A DNA stretch of 64,000 nt from Ciona intestinalis (taxonomy: Eukaryota > Chordata > Ascidiacea > Phlebobranchia > Cionidae). The translations under genes were made by a program, and so were the position numbers. This document shows, in pieces, positions 11,215-23,500 of the stretch (within the stretch, counting starts at the first letter, position 1; each line of letters opens with the position of its first letter). The notes under the pieces were generated by a model. It saw only the letters and a list, made by a program, of their open reading frames with translations. It was not told where the DNA came from and did not search any database. The stretch spans positions 372,001 to 436,000 of the forward strand of contig NW_004190441.2 in assembly GCF_000224145.3 (NCBI RefSeq), read 5' to 3'.

Positions 11215-14200
11215 ATGTCTGCATCCCTTCCTTCCTCCATGAGGAAACTAGTCGTGAAGACGCTCACATCCAACTTCAGGAAAGCTGTTGAGATTCAAAC
11301 GGTCCCGCTTCCAAATCCTGCCTCCGGACACGTTTTGGTGAAAAATCACTTCGTGGGGATCAACGCGTCTGATGTGAATTTCTCGGCGGGAAAATACGAC
11401 CCAAGCAAGCAGCCCCCGTTTGATGCCGGGTTTGAAGCCATCGGGGAAGTTGTCGCAGTTGGTGACGGGGTTTCACAAAGTTTTATCGGGAAGTCAGTTG
11501 CTCATTTATCTAACGGAGCGTTCTCAGAGTTCCAGGCAGTAGCGGGGAAATCAATTCTTGAAATTCCATCAATGCAACCACAGTATATACCATGTTTGGT
11601 TAGTGGGATGACGGCAAAGTTGGCCTTGCAGGAAAGTGGGAACTTAAAACCAAATGAAAAGGTGAGTGTCACAATTTTGAACTTGTATTTGATTAAATTT
11701 TTTTTTTGATTAATGTAAAACATTAGTCAGAACACTTATTGGTGCCTACGGACAAACCATTGCTTGCGTACTAACAAGTTAACAACATCTAGTGTTTCAT
11801 AAATATCCCTGTTTGAATAAAATGAATTTAAATTATTTATCCTCGCATGGCAGGGCAATGTCAGTCGTTTTAACACGGGTGTTCTGTTACATACACCTCG
11901 TGCCCGCTTACGAGTTACCACGTATGTAACTTATTTATCCTCGCATGGCAGGGCAACAACAGTCATTATAACATGGGTGTTCTGTTTTATCAATTATGGG
12001 TGTTTATTATTTAGATGCATTATTATGCCTGGCTGATAATTTCAACAACTCATTGTGCCCTGAACCAATTGCCATGTCTTGCTCTAGAACACATACACCC
12101 ACAATGGTGGCAGTGTTGAGCCTCGAACCTATAACCCTTGTTCACTCTATCAACTGTGTAACAGCGGTGGTTGCCTGTTTTATCTAGCATACAATTATAT
12201 TTATATTAAATATTAAACTACCCATGTTTGTATTCCATACAGGTGTTAGTAACTGCAGCATCGGGAGGAACCGGTCAGTTTGCCGTCCAGTTGGCCAAGT
12301 TAGCTGGGTGTCATGTCATTGGGACCTGCTCATCTGATAAGAAAGTTAATTTCTTAAAATCTATCGGTTGCGACCACGCCATAAATATTTCTACAGAGGT
12401 ATAAGGAAACTTTTATGTTTATTATTATTTGTAATAAAATGATTGGTAAAAATAATGCTGACTAGTTAAGATTTTAAAAAATAAATTAGTTTCAGTTCAC
12501 ATTAATGGTCTAAAATCCCCTTTAGTGTGATTTTTATGCTGAAATTTAAATAGACTTCCTATACTTATAACGGCTTATTTATTTTTAAATAAGTTAGGGG
12601 GTAACTTGTAGGGATGTGCTGAAGTTGAAAAAGCTCGGGTTCGCCGAGCGCCGAGCTTCAACGAAAAGCTCGGCACGAGCCCGAGCCCGAGCACCTATGA
12701 CGTCATCAAGGAGAAAGGCGTACGAGAATGCGTTCCTATTCAGCCGAAAAGCGCCGCTAATCAAAATAATACAGAACACGTGGTTTGCGGTTAAAGACGC
12801 GTCTCGCTTTTCATAATTCCTACTGTTGCAAAATGTAAAATTCATACAAATAATATTTAATTAAACAATTATTTATAACTGTTACAGTCAGTGGCACAAC
12901 TAGCAAGTTTCTACGCATGTTCATCTTGGATTATTTACGTCAGAATAAACCTTTACGATCGTTACATCACAAACGAGATTGCTGGAAAACAATCGTGTTT
13001 TATTCGCTTCCATACGATCTGTAGTTTGTGTATAATTTTTGTTTCTGATGATTAGTTTAATGCAGGTAAATCGCGATTATGTGAATTTTAATTGGTGCAA
13101 ATATAAGAGCGAGGAGCGACGCTATCAGTAAATTGGAACCAACATAAATTGTAATATGATATTACAAAGTATCGTTCCGGTCGAGCTTGGACAGAAGCCA
13201 AAAAACATCGTTTGATGCCGCCGCACGAGNNNNNNNNNNNNNNNNNNNNNNNNNNNNNNNNNNNNNNNNNNNNNNNNNNNNNNNNNNNNNNNNNNNNNNN
13301 NNNNNNNNNNNNNNNNNNNNNNNNNNNNNNNNNNNNNNNNNNNNNNNNNNNNNNGTTAGTAACTGCAGCATCGGGAGGAACCGGTCAGTTTTGCCGTCCA
13401 GTTGGCCAAATTAGCTGGGTGTCATGTCATTGGGACCTGCTCATCTGATAAGAAAGTTAATTTCTTAAAATCTATTGGTTGCGACCACGCTATAAACATT
13501 TCTACAGAGGTATAAGGAAACTTTTATGTTTATTATTATTTGTAATAAAATGATTGGTAAAAATAATACTGACTAGCTAAGATTTTAAAAAATAAATTAG
13601 TTTCAGTTCACATTAATGGTCTAAAATCCCCTTTAGTGTGATTTTTATGCTGAAATTTTAATAGACTTCCTATACTTATAACGGCTTATTTATTTTTAAA
13701 TAAGTTAAGGGGTAACTTGTAAGCGGGCATGAGGTGTATTAAGCAGAACACCCGTGTTATAATGACTGTCATTGCCCCTCCATGAAAGGATAAATAAATT
13801 ACATACTTGTAATCGAGCATAAGGTTTATGAAACAAAACAATTGTTATATAGCGAATGTCATTCCTCCCAAATGCAAAGAAAAACGAGTTACAGCCCTGT
13901 TATAACATTAACAACTATGACCACCAAGCAAGGCTAAATAACTTACATTCATTAATTCATCAACAGAACCTGGGTCAAGTATTGAAGGAGCATTACCCGC
14001 ATGGTGTTGATGTGGTTTACGAGTCGGTTGGTGGAGAAACGTACGAGACTTGCGTCAACAGACTTGCAGTAAAGGGAAGGTTGATAGTTATCGGGTATAT
14101 ATCTGGATATCAACAACCCATGGGGGTGGCAACGACTACTTCGGCAAGGTGGGTCGTATTTATTCGGTGTGGTTTGTCAACTAATGTTTACTAATGAATG

Positions 14201-15188
14201 ATAGTTGGTTGGACAAAAAAAGTTATGTCATGGGTGTTCTGTTTCATATACGTAATGGCGGGGTAACAACATACTGTATCATACACCCCCGCTTACGAGT
14301 TACCATGTATGTAACTTATTTATCCTCGCATAACGGGGCAACGACAGTCGTTATAACACGGGTGTTCTGTTTCATACACCTCGTGCCCACTTACAAGTTA
14401 CCACGTATGTAACTTATTTAACCTCACATGGCGGGGCAACGACAGTCGTTATAACACGGGCGTTCTGTTCCATACACCTCGTGCCCACTTACAAGTTACC
14501 ACGTATGTAACTTATTTAACCTCACATGGCGGGGCAACGACAGTCGTTATAACACGGGTGTTCTGTTCCATACACCTCGTGCCCACTTACTAGTTACCAC
14601 GTATGTAACTTTGTGGATGATTGTTTTTTGTATGACTGATAATTTTCTCAACCTATACTACTTAACTTGAATAAAAAAAAGTTAAAATGAAAAGTAACAT
14701 GGTATAGTATGGGGGTAAGATGGGACACGTTTAACACATAATATCCAAATATTCTGATTGCGATTAAACAATTAACAACGATCTATAGAAGTCGCGAGGA
14801 TACGGTTATAATTCTTTGTTTAATACCAAATGGAACGAGAATGAAAAGATGTCCCATCTTTCCCCACCCTACTATATATTTTAACATTTCTGTTTTTCTG
14901 TTTTATAGAGGAGCAGCGGCCCTTCCTGTTAAAATGCTCATGAAAAGTTCGAGCGTGACCGGTTTCTTCCTTTTCCATTACGCCAACCAATGGAAGTCGG
15001 CTTTTCAAGAGTTGAGTGATCTCTATGTTGCTGGGAAGTTGACATGCATGGTTGACGATGGAAGCAGCGAGCGAAAAGGAGGTTTCCGTGGCATCGATGA
15101 CGTCACAGATGCGGTGGATTATCTTTACTCCAGGAAAAGTGTGGGGAAGATTGTCGTCAACTTGGCTTCATCTGGAAGCAAATTATGA
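11215..15188 (+). CDS. PTGR3 (ZADH2): Prostaglandin reductase 3 / zinc-binding alcohol dehydrogenase domain protein 2
   Basis: Medium-chain NADPH-dependent reductase; the vertebrate enzyme reduces 15-keto-prostaglandins. Exons 11215-11661, 12243-12398, 13967-14148 and 14909-15188 give 354 residues against 377 in human, with consistent phases. Visible: N-terminal GroES-like part with [14 protein letters not shown], Rossmann motif [23 protein letters not shown] for the NADP phosphate, [22 protein letters not shown], and a C-terminal SKL peroxisomal targeting signal also present in the human protein. No structural or catalytic zinc ligands are seen. A second copy of exon 2 (13355-13510) with an extra T is taken as the other haplotype and is excluded from this model. 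Confidence 0.95.
11834..12180 (-). mobile_element. Family B SINE, minus strand, two tail modules and head
   Basis: Reading right to left: tRNA-like head (about 12175-12105, ending TGCCACCATTGTGGGTGTA), linker, then two 3' modules (11925-12000 and 11834-11924). It fills most of PTGR3 intron 1. Confidence 0.75.
12613..13229. mobile_element. Possible DNA-transposon insertion, right end lost in gap
   Basis: At 12612 the sequence leaves the colinear haplotype copy and enters TAGGGATGTGCTGAAG, an hAT-like terminus by eye, followed by a GC-rich patch with repeated GCTCGG/CCGAGC (12638-12695). No transposase frame is visible. The other end would lie in or beyond the gap at 13230. Tentative. Confidence 0.35.
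13230..13354. other. Assembly gap (125 N)
   Basis: Separates the two copies of PTGR3 exon 2. The right edge resumes two bases inside the second exon copy. Confidence 0.95.
13355..13725 (+). pseudogene. Second copy of PTGR3 exon 2 plus intron, probable alternate haplotype
   Basis: Colinear with 12245-12612 over about 370 bp, exon and intron alike, with about ten substitutions or one-base indels. One indel (TTTT at 13389-13392 against TTT) breaks the exon frame. Conservation of intron sequence at the same level as exon argues for an allelic misassembly rather than an old exon duplication. Confidence 0.8.
13712..13960 (+). mobile_element. Family B SINE tail, about three modules
   Basis: Successive modules from 13712 (GTAACTTGTAAGCGGGCATG), 13805 (TTGTAATCGAGCATAAG) and a third degenerate one, ending ACATTCATTAATTCAT six bases before the acceptor of PTGR3 exon 3. 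Confidence 0.7.
14220..14660 (-). mobile_element. Family B SINE, minus strand, four tandem 3' modules
   Basis: Four modules of about 93 bp (breaks near 14305, 14410 and 14507), then the linker GTATGACTGATAATTTTCTC. Three modules share the private variant AACCTCACATGGCGGGGCAA, showing that the tandem array grew in place. Confidence 0.8.
14702..14879 (+). mobile_element. Family A MITE next to PTGR3 exon 4
   Basis: Full copy with the right terminus CCCCACCCTACTATAT ending about 30 bp before the exon 4 acceptor, so the element supplies most of the upstream context of that splice site. Confidence 0.8.
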
Positions 15189-15474
15189 ACTCCGTTCCGT
15201 TGTAGTTTGTTTTTGGTAATTGTTTATAATTTAACTGATGATGATATCAAACTATTCACGCATCAGATGGTATCACATAGTCACTAAATGGAAAAATTTT
15301 ACTAAACTGTTTGTTAACGCTTACGGCAACAGACACCCACTTTGTAACGGGCTTACTAAGTTAATGTTAATTTTTTATAATTTTAGTGATAATGATATCA
15401 AACTATTCACGCATCAGATGCTGTTGATATCGTTTACATGTAAAGCAATAATGGCTTATAATTTAAAACTTTAA

Positions 15475-15480
15475 AATAAA
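15475..15480 (+). promoter_or_regulatory. Candidate PTGR3 polyadenylation signal
   Basis: AATAAA 287 bp after the stop codon, the first good match downstream. Confidence 0.4.
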
Positions 15481-16032
15481 CTGATCTTTCCCCGATTTCC
15501 TGTTCTGTGGGAGACCTAGTGTAGTCGTATATATTATTGTTTAGTTTGAATGTTTAACAAGTCATGGAATGAAACAAAAATTCCTATAAAAGTTTTCAAT
15601 AATAGTTCAATGTAAAAATAAGTAACATTGATTTATTGATACGAAGATTTACTAATTTATAGAATATGGGAACTAATTTACTAACGCCTGGGTGTCGTGA
15701 TATATTTGGGCCGGGCACTATTGCGCATGCGCAGAAAGTCGCACATAATATTATGACAACCCGGACCAAATGTAACGCGAACCGTTGTTAAAAATGGCCC
15801 GGGCAAGACGTTTACTCATTCAATATAAAGTTATCGATTGAAAGCAGAAATAAGTTGAATATGTTTACGGAGCAAAAGTATAAGCAAGCACTACTTACAA
15901 ACTTTTTCAATTTGGTTTATTAAGTATATTTTACTTGATTTATTTAAGAAGCATTAGTCCGGTACAACCAATAAGCCGAAAATCAATAAATTGCCATGAC
16001 CGATATATTGCAGCTACCTATTATTTTTGTAG

Positions 16033-16084
16033 ATTATGTAATAAAAAAATGACATCTAAACGTCATTTTTTTATTACATAATTT
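16033..16084. repeat. Near-perfect 21-bp inverted repeat (hairpin)
   Basis: Arms ATTATGTAATAAAAAAATGAC and its exact reverse complement are separated by an 8-base spacer. It lies alone in intergenic sequence with no family A or B similarity. Could be a terminus-to-terminus MITE relic or an RNA hairpin. Confidence 0.85.
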
Positions 16085-16531
16085 TAGAAATTTATTAACG
16101 CAACTTATACATTAATAAATATACCTACTCGAAACAAAGTACGAATTTAGAATTAATCACTATTAGCGCCCGATATGTTTGTGGCGGGCGCTAATGGGTA
16201 AAACAAAATTTCGAAACCACGCCTGTGTGGCAAGTTTAAAACGACATAAAATTACCCAAAAATAACGTAAAGTTTACGTGGCATTAAAACAACATTGTTC
16301 TGTCCATGACTTGTCCACTGCATAGGCATTTTTTTGCCATCAATTTTAATTTTTATAAATATATAACTGTCCCGAGCTTTTTCTTCGTTTCTTAATATTT
16401 CTAAATTTCAATAAACAGCTTTTGTCTACAATTTCCACGAACATGAATCAATGGCGATTGTTGTTATTTATTTTACATGAAAACAATGGAAAACCACGGA
16501 AATCGAGTGCTCGATTTTACTGACAAAGATA

Positions 16532-17076
16532 TGACGTCATGTATGACGTAATTTCGAAACGATGGATGTGACGTGATAATTAAAACAATAACAACAAGCG
16601 CCCATACAACAATACTTATGTTCATACATAGAGTCGGTGATGTGACGTTGAGCAAATTCATGTCGATAAAGAAGGAGAGAAATTATCGGTTTTTATTCAA
16701 AGTTCTGGATCCAGAACTCGGTATTGTGAAGGAAGAGGTAGCTCTTGTGACGTCATTAGGCTGTCGTATTATTACGTCACACAGGTGTTTCACGATGATG
16801 ACGTTCCAGAGTGGGAGAGAAAATTGTGACGTGGGTTGAGGAGGTCTTGCGGGTGTGATGACGTGGCACATACGTCATAGTTTAACAAGTTTTTGTCTTC
16901 CGAACTTTGAACTGAACTGTTTTTACCACGTCACAACGTATTTAAAGTCAAAATAGTTGATGACGTCAATACGACGTCATCACTGTGCGATCGGTGCAAT
17001 TGTGTATAAAGTGCACTTATCGTTGTTGCCATAGTTCTTCAATAAAAAACGTTTTAAATATAGAATGATGACGTCA
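16532..17076. promoter_or_regulatory. Cluster of CRE/ATF-type TGACGT(CA) sites
   Basis: Four full TGACGTCA palindromes (16532, 16748, 16961, 17069) plus about nine half sites (for example 16544, 16569, 16643, 16774, 16799, 16827, 16859, 16872, 16928, 16974) within 545 bp. The octamer binds CREB/ATF bZIP factors in animals. Lying between two convergent 3' ends it is not an obvious promoter; enhancer or unannotated transcript are options. Confidence 0.5.
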
Positions 17077-17411
17077 CAGGTCGTTTAGTTCGTCGTCAGT
17101 CTTTTTAAAGCAGGAATTAATATGTCGTCCTGAAATAGTGGAATATTTTAACTTTATATTGCTATGTAATATGTATGTTATTGATGTCAGGTAACTTAGT
17201 GTGAAAGAGATTTTCTGGTTTCATAGTAATAGCTTATTTTATAGTACTTTATAAAATTGGGAAGATTACCGGCGTATTCGCCACCAAAAAGTATATAAAG
17301 AGAATTCCGTAGAATATAAAGGAATATGAATATGAATTGCAAATACCTTCACATTGATACATATATTGTATTAAATAAGTCACAAATTGATACATTGTAT
17401 TCTAAACTTAC

Positions 17412-17582
17412 CGCTGTAGCGTCTCCAGCGTCGTTGAAATAACCTTCTTGAGCTACGTTGTCGTAGTAAGTATACGGTGATAATGTTAACCCTTCCTCCT
17501 CTGCACCGTACCCAAAGTCTGGTTCCAAAACAGGGTCCGGCTCTACGTATAAAGTATTCCAATTTAACATTGATTTCCACAA
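17412..17582 (-). CDS. Tentative last visible exon of the CPAMD8-like gene
   Basis: Bounded by acceptor TATTTATAG and donor GCG/GTAAG, 171 bp. Entered in phase 0 it gives an acidic, Tyr-rich segment ([18 protein letters not shown]); entered in phase 1, as the Kazal exon demands, it gives a basic segment. Either a base is missing nearby, or the protein ends ESGV-stop by reading through the Kazal exon donor. No following exon is convincing. Confidence 0.45.
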
Positions 17583-20500
17583 CTATAAATATTATACTGT
17601 GGGGCAAGATGGCCGATTAGGTATTTTCACAATACAGTATTGACGTGTGAATGACGTTAATTAGATTTCCCAATACAGAATATACGATATTGGATTAATA
17701 GCCGGCCCATGTGGAAATATTTGAAAGCAGTTACAAACATGCAAAGCACTTCCTTTTAAGATAGACACGCAAAATGCACTATAGTAGTGACTGACCAAAA
17801 ATAGCTGGCAATATATAGTGGACTCAACAGAACGAAGGGAAAAATTAACTTTTAATTAATGTATGTAAATACAACTACACACCGCTTTCGCAAAACGTGT
17901 TTTCCTGGATTAACAAGGTGGTCCCAAGCTCACAAGCAGCCGACTCCATCCGACATCGGTTCATGTAAATAACACGGTTCGATGCGCACACTGGGGGGCC
18001 TTCAAACCCGCATTCGTGTGAGCAATGACATTCACTATATGCATGTCCGCAGCCAAGCAGGCTGTTCTGGCAATCTTCGGTGTCTTCTACAAAACAAATT
18101 ACATTTCAGTAAAGTTCAATTGTTTAGTACAGATATAAAAGCCCACATTATATAGTATGTTGAAGGGGAATGGGACACTTTTTCATTCTATTTTCTCGTC
18201 CCATTTAGTAGTAAACAAAGAACACTTAAAGAATTATAAAACCGTATCTTCACAACTCCATAGACCGTTGTTAATTGTTCAAAACACGATTAGAATATTT
18301 GTATACCATGGGCGATTTAGAGTCGAAAGTTTAAGTAGAAGAGTTTGACTCAAGACTCGATGTTGTGGGTTTTATTTTGCGCAATATTATACTTAACGGT
18401 AACTACTAGAAATAATGTGTAGTGATTGCATCCATACTAGCTAAAGGTGGGACATATACGTTACCAACCAATCACCGAAAATATGTTATACAGTTTAAAG
18501 ATGGACAAAGGGGCAAACAAGCCCAACCGACTGCATCACCACAGCCTTACCTTCGGCCTGCTCATTCATTTCGCAATTCGTGTCGTTTTCAGCGCAAAGG
18601 TTGTCCAACGTTTCGCTCAATGAGTACATCACTTGAGACTCGAATGCTGAAGTAAAAAAACATTTGCTTGTTTTAATGCCATTATTAATTAATATGTTAC
18701 CCACACGTTTAGTGCACCTGACACTACTAATTGAATCAAACACTACCAAATCAAAGAATACAATTAGTTGGACTTTTTGTTACATGTTTCGTAGCACTTA
18801 ATTAATCCTGACTACTTTATTACGAGAATCATCCAACTTCAGGAACATTAGATCAGGACCCGATTGACAAAATTTATTGCAATATTAACTAGCTCATACT
18901 CAGCTATAACAAACCAAACGCTGCATCTTACCAGGTTCATAATAATCGTAGATAACCACAGGTTGGGGCATCACTCTGCCAGTTTCGAACTGCCGAATCG
19001 CCACAAACCTCACACATGTTCTACATGTACTGTGTATTTCGTCGAAGTAAAACAATATTGTTCTGCCAGAGACTTCATATCGCTTCAAGTTGACATCGTT
19101 GGTGTCGAGAACCTGAATGAATAAACAAATGTCACTTGTTTATCCTCACGTGGCCGAAAAACGACAGTCGTAATAACCCGGATGTTCTGTTTCATACAAC
19201 TCGTATACCCGCTACGAGTTACCACGAATGTAACTTATTTATCTTCGCTGGCGGTGCAACGACAGTGATTATAACATAGGTGTTCTGTTTTATATACCTC
19301 GTGCCCGAATACCAGTTACCACGTATGTAACTTTGTTGTTAAATATCAAGTGTTGTTGCAATCTTATGTCTAAAGCAAAATTGAAACACTCCACACTGTA
19401 CGGTTTCCATCTAACCTGTTGGAGACTCTCCAAGTCTGGAACAAACCCTGTAATAAGTTTGTATTCGAGTACAGCCATGTTAGAAGAACCTTGACGATTC
19501 CATCTGACACACGCCTCCATCCTGTAACGTTGGTCGGTGTCTCTACGAGTCACGATCTCGCCTTCAAACAAACGCGTCAGTTAATGAATGTTTCTAATTA
19601 TTGCTACTTGGTATTGTTGGTGTTTTTCATACTTTGTCTCTTAGTTCTGCTGTTAACACGTCCAGGGGTTATAAGTCTGTTGTGGACTGTGATATCGAAA
19701 GCTGGTTCGGAAGTTGGGTTTGGGATGTTGTAAGTTACTCCGATCTATAAAAAAGGGCGTTAAATAAAAGCGAATAATTGAATGTAAATTATTTATCTTT
19801 CTAACTACGACCATCGTTATAATACAGGTGTTCTGTTTCATACACCTCATGCCAGCTTACAAAGTTCTAACTTTATGATAGATTTTTTTTTATTATGTTT
19901 TTATTAAAATTTTTGTTGTATGTCTCTCAATTTTGACATCCCATTCGTCACCACTGGGTTGGAGCAATTTTTGGTAAATGTCCTGCCCAAGGACACTTAA
20001 ACCAAATATTTCAGCGTAATTAACCTTCCAATGTTCTTTGTCGTATCATTTTTGTCACTTCCTAGTTATATTTTAAATGAGATACTAGGTTTACCTGCAG
20101 CAAGGCGCACCCATCCCCAGTAGCTTCAACAAACACAGTGGTCGGTAATGAAGGAATGGTCGCAGTCTGTAGAACTTCACCGTTCTCGTTGTTGAGTTCA
20201 AAGTTTCTTAAATAATCCATGTTCAATGAGGCTAATCTCACGAAGAGGTCAACACCGCCCACAAACGCATGTATCGCGTATTCCGATAGGGATTGTAGCG
20301 CCACGCAAGTGTCCTGGGATGCGGTATATAACACAAATTAAGTTTAGTTTTTAAAGAGCATAACGCAAACATAAATTTTATTTATTTTTTCCAATATAGT
20401 AGCGAAAGTGAAATTAAGTAGAGCAACCAAGAAAAGGTAATAATAGGGGCAAAAAAAAAGTCGTTAAAACCGCGCAACCGATAAACAAAACTAGTAAGAG

Positions 20501-23500
20501 CCAAAAAATGTGGCTGCTAAACCAACCAAACAACATATATTAACTAGTTAAATAAAAGTATTGAGTTGACTGTAAATAAATAAATTACTATCTAACTGGA
20601 AGAAACGAGTTTGTAAATATACGACCCATATAAACATTAAGTCTAAGCTGTTCTCACCTGTGTAGATGAAAATCCACCCATGGCGTTCCTCTTCTTTGAT
20701 AACCACTTCACAATTGGTAGAGCGGCGGTGACGTTTTGTAGTTTGGTGTAAGTGAGTAGAGCGTATGCTGTCATCTCCACTTCAGCAGAAACAACTACGA
20801 ATCATATGTTTAAATATTGTATTGTAATGTATGAGAAATATGAATGCCGTAATAATATAACTCATATTTACGACATAATATCCGATACTTCCTAATTAAT
20901 TTTTAAAAACTAACAACCCTATTTTAGAGTCGTTAGGATAAGGTTACAAAATTCTGTAAATATTCTTTGTTTACTATCAAATGGGACGATAAAAGAGAAT
21001 GAAAACATGAACCCCAGCACCCTGTACTACAACAAAAATATAATGTTGAAATAAACGATCAATTACCTGTTTGTTTCATTGAATCTGCAAACCCAAACAA
21101 TTGTTCTTCGTCGTATTCCTCGTCCCCTAACGTCCAATGCATCAGCCCATTCTCGTTTACAGCCATCCGTGACAATCGTCTCTGACTCCTAACTGCATAA
21201 ACACTTTCCAATAATGACAAAGCATAAGCGGTAAGAGACGCGGTGTATGAATCGGTGTCATCGTAAACTTTAGTTTCCAGATATTCTCTCGCCCTTGTGG
21301 CTGCTAGAACTTCGTCCTAAAACACGATGATGTTTATTTAACCACAAAACCCGTAAAGTTACATAGGTGGTAACTTGTAAGCTTGGCTCGAGATGTATAA
21401 ACAGAACACCCATGTTATAACGACTGTCGTTGTCCCCCAAGCCAGGATAAATAAGTTACATACATGGTAACTTGTAAGCGGGCTTGGGGTGTATGAAACA
21501 GAACACCCGTGCTATAACGACTGTCGTTGCCATGACATACGGAGATAAATAAGTTACATTCTTCGTCAACTAATACGTGACAACGATTTCTAAATTCCAT
21601 TTTCACTTTATATGCATAGTGTTTTATTCATTCATATAAACTCAAGGCCCATTCATACAGCAGTTTATACAAACACTCCCACTTTACGTTAGAAAATACG
21701 TAACCTCACGACTCTAAAAAGAACGTTGTTAATTGTCCCACTAAAAAACGCTCACACATTACCTCTAATTCTAACCCAGCTTCCACCAGAGAAATGCTGA
21801 CATAAGCAGTTAGAGCGACATCGCTATCCACCCCTGATTGAATATCCTTGTTCCATATCTTCCCCACAGCAGGGAACGAACCATTCCTGTCCTGCCATGA
21901 AATAATCCATTCTTTGGCTTCGTGTAATTCGTTCGGGTCAATGTAAATAAATTCTCGGGCTTGTGCGAACGACTTTAACACGAATGATGTAAGCCTGTAA
22001 ATAACATAAGGTATAGTATTGTGGGGCAAGATAGAACAAGTTTTCATTTCTATTTTATGTCTCCTTTGGTAGTAAACAAAGGGTATTTACGGAATTGTGT
22101 ATAAGTATGTACCCATGACTCTAAAATTGTCGTTAATTATTGAAAACATGATTTGGAAATACGGAATATTATGCGTTCACAATATCCATCTCATCCCAAA
22201 GTATAAAAAATTGAAACAAATTTAGATGTAATTAAAGGAATTGTTTCAGAAAATACTGTAGGTATGTATGTTAAAGTTTTGAAAAGTTTATTACTAAAAT
22301 ACTATTTAATATAAAGATAATTTCTTACCACATGCTACCAGAAGCATCTCGGTTTCCGAATGCACTGTAAGACCCATCGTTCCTCTTGTACGTTAACTGT
22401 CTTTGATAACCTACGAGAATAATATTATATAACAGGTCTTATTTGGCAATTGTAATATAGTAGTTCTTATATAGCAGGTGTAATATAATAGTTTCACTAG
22501 CATAACAGGTGTAATTTCACTTACCAGTTTGTAGAAAGTGAAGGGCTTGCATCTTAATATCACTTGTTAATTGCTTCGTTTGTTTCAAATATTTCAACAC
22601 GTAAATATTCGGGGCGAAATTGGCCAGGTTTTGTTCCCCGCATCCGTAAGGAAGTCGTAGAAGGTTATTCAGGTTGTTGAGAGTTGGCCCCATGACGTCA
22701 CCTTTAATTACGTCATGTGCAACATTTATTATTGACAGATTTAAAACTACATTTGATAGTATAGTGCCTAAAACTTCACATTTAAATAAATGAGTTCGTT
22801 GAAACAACCCAAAGATACCAACGTCATATTTAAAGTGGAACTTGAATTAAATCAGTATGGTGACTAATGACTTATTTTAGTAATTGATTTGTGCTTTAAT
22901 TTATCTTTTTGGTATGATACATTTAGTAGGGTTGGGTAAGATGGGACACCTTCTTATTCTATTTTCTCGTCTAATTTGGTAGTAAACAAGGAACATTCAA
23001 AGAATTTTAAAACCTTGTCTTCGCGACTTTCATAGACCGTTGTTAATTGTTTAAAACACAATCAGGATATTTGGATATTATGTGCTAAATGTGTCCCGTC
23101 TTACCCCACACTACTATATAATCACTGTTGCATATAAAGTGTCCCATATTACCCCACAGAACTATATTCATGTCAAGAACCTGAAACGCTACGTCTTTTA
23201 TCACCCACCTATCATGGACGCCACTGCTCGTTCTGAACCAGGGACGGTGTGTGTTGGAATGTTCAGTTGGATGATCTCGTTGAACGAACCACCAGAACCT
23301 GAAAGCAAGGTGAAAATAATTATTAAGAAAACATGCCCACACAAAGTTACATACGTGGTAAACCATGAGTAAGCACGAGGTGTATGAAACAGAACACCCG
23401 TGTTATAACGACTGTCGTTGCCCCGTCATGCGAGGATAAATAAGTTACATACGTGGTAACTTGTAAGCAGGCACGATATTTATTTAACAGAACACCTGTG

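Larger units (their letters stand above)
15189..17411. other. Convergent intergenic region between PTGR3 and the thioester gene
   Basis: Holds PTGR3 3' UTR; a 30-bp block (ATGATATCAAACTATTCACG) present twice, at about 15240 and 15391; the hairpin at 16033; and the TGACGT cluster at 16.5-17.1 kb. Two uncharacterised open frames overlap the cluster: minus 16473-16661, which contains a membrane-like hydrophobic stretch, and plus 16573-16839. Neither has a recognisable family or a good splice acceptor, so neither is called. Confidence 0.5.

Noticed and set aside
14220..14660. CRISPR-like repeat array
   Set aside because: Repeats are contiguous without spacers, in an animal genome, and match the SINE tail.
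16473..16661. Minus-strand frame with a membrane-like stretch
   Set aside because: No acceptor leads into its frame and an in-frame stop lies just upstream; overlaps the TGACGT cluster. Kept only as a remark for the unresolved CPAMD8-like end.
16573..16839. 88-codon plus-strand frame in the convergent region
   Set aside because: No known similarity, no splice or start context, and overlaps the regulatory-type cluster.
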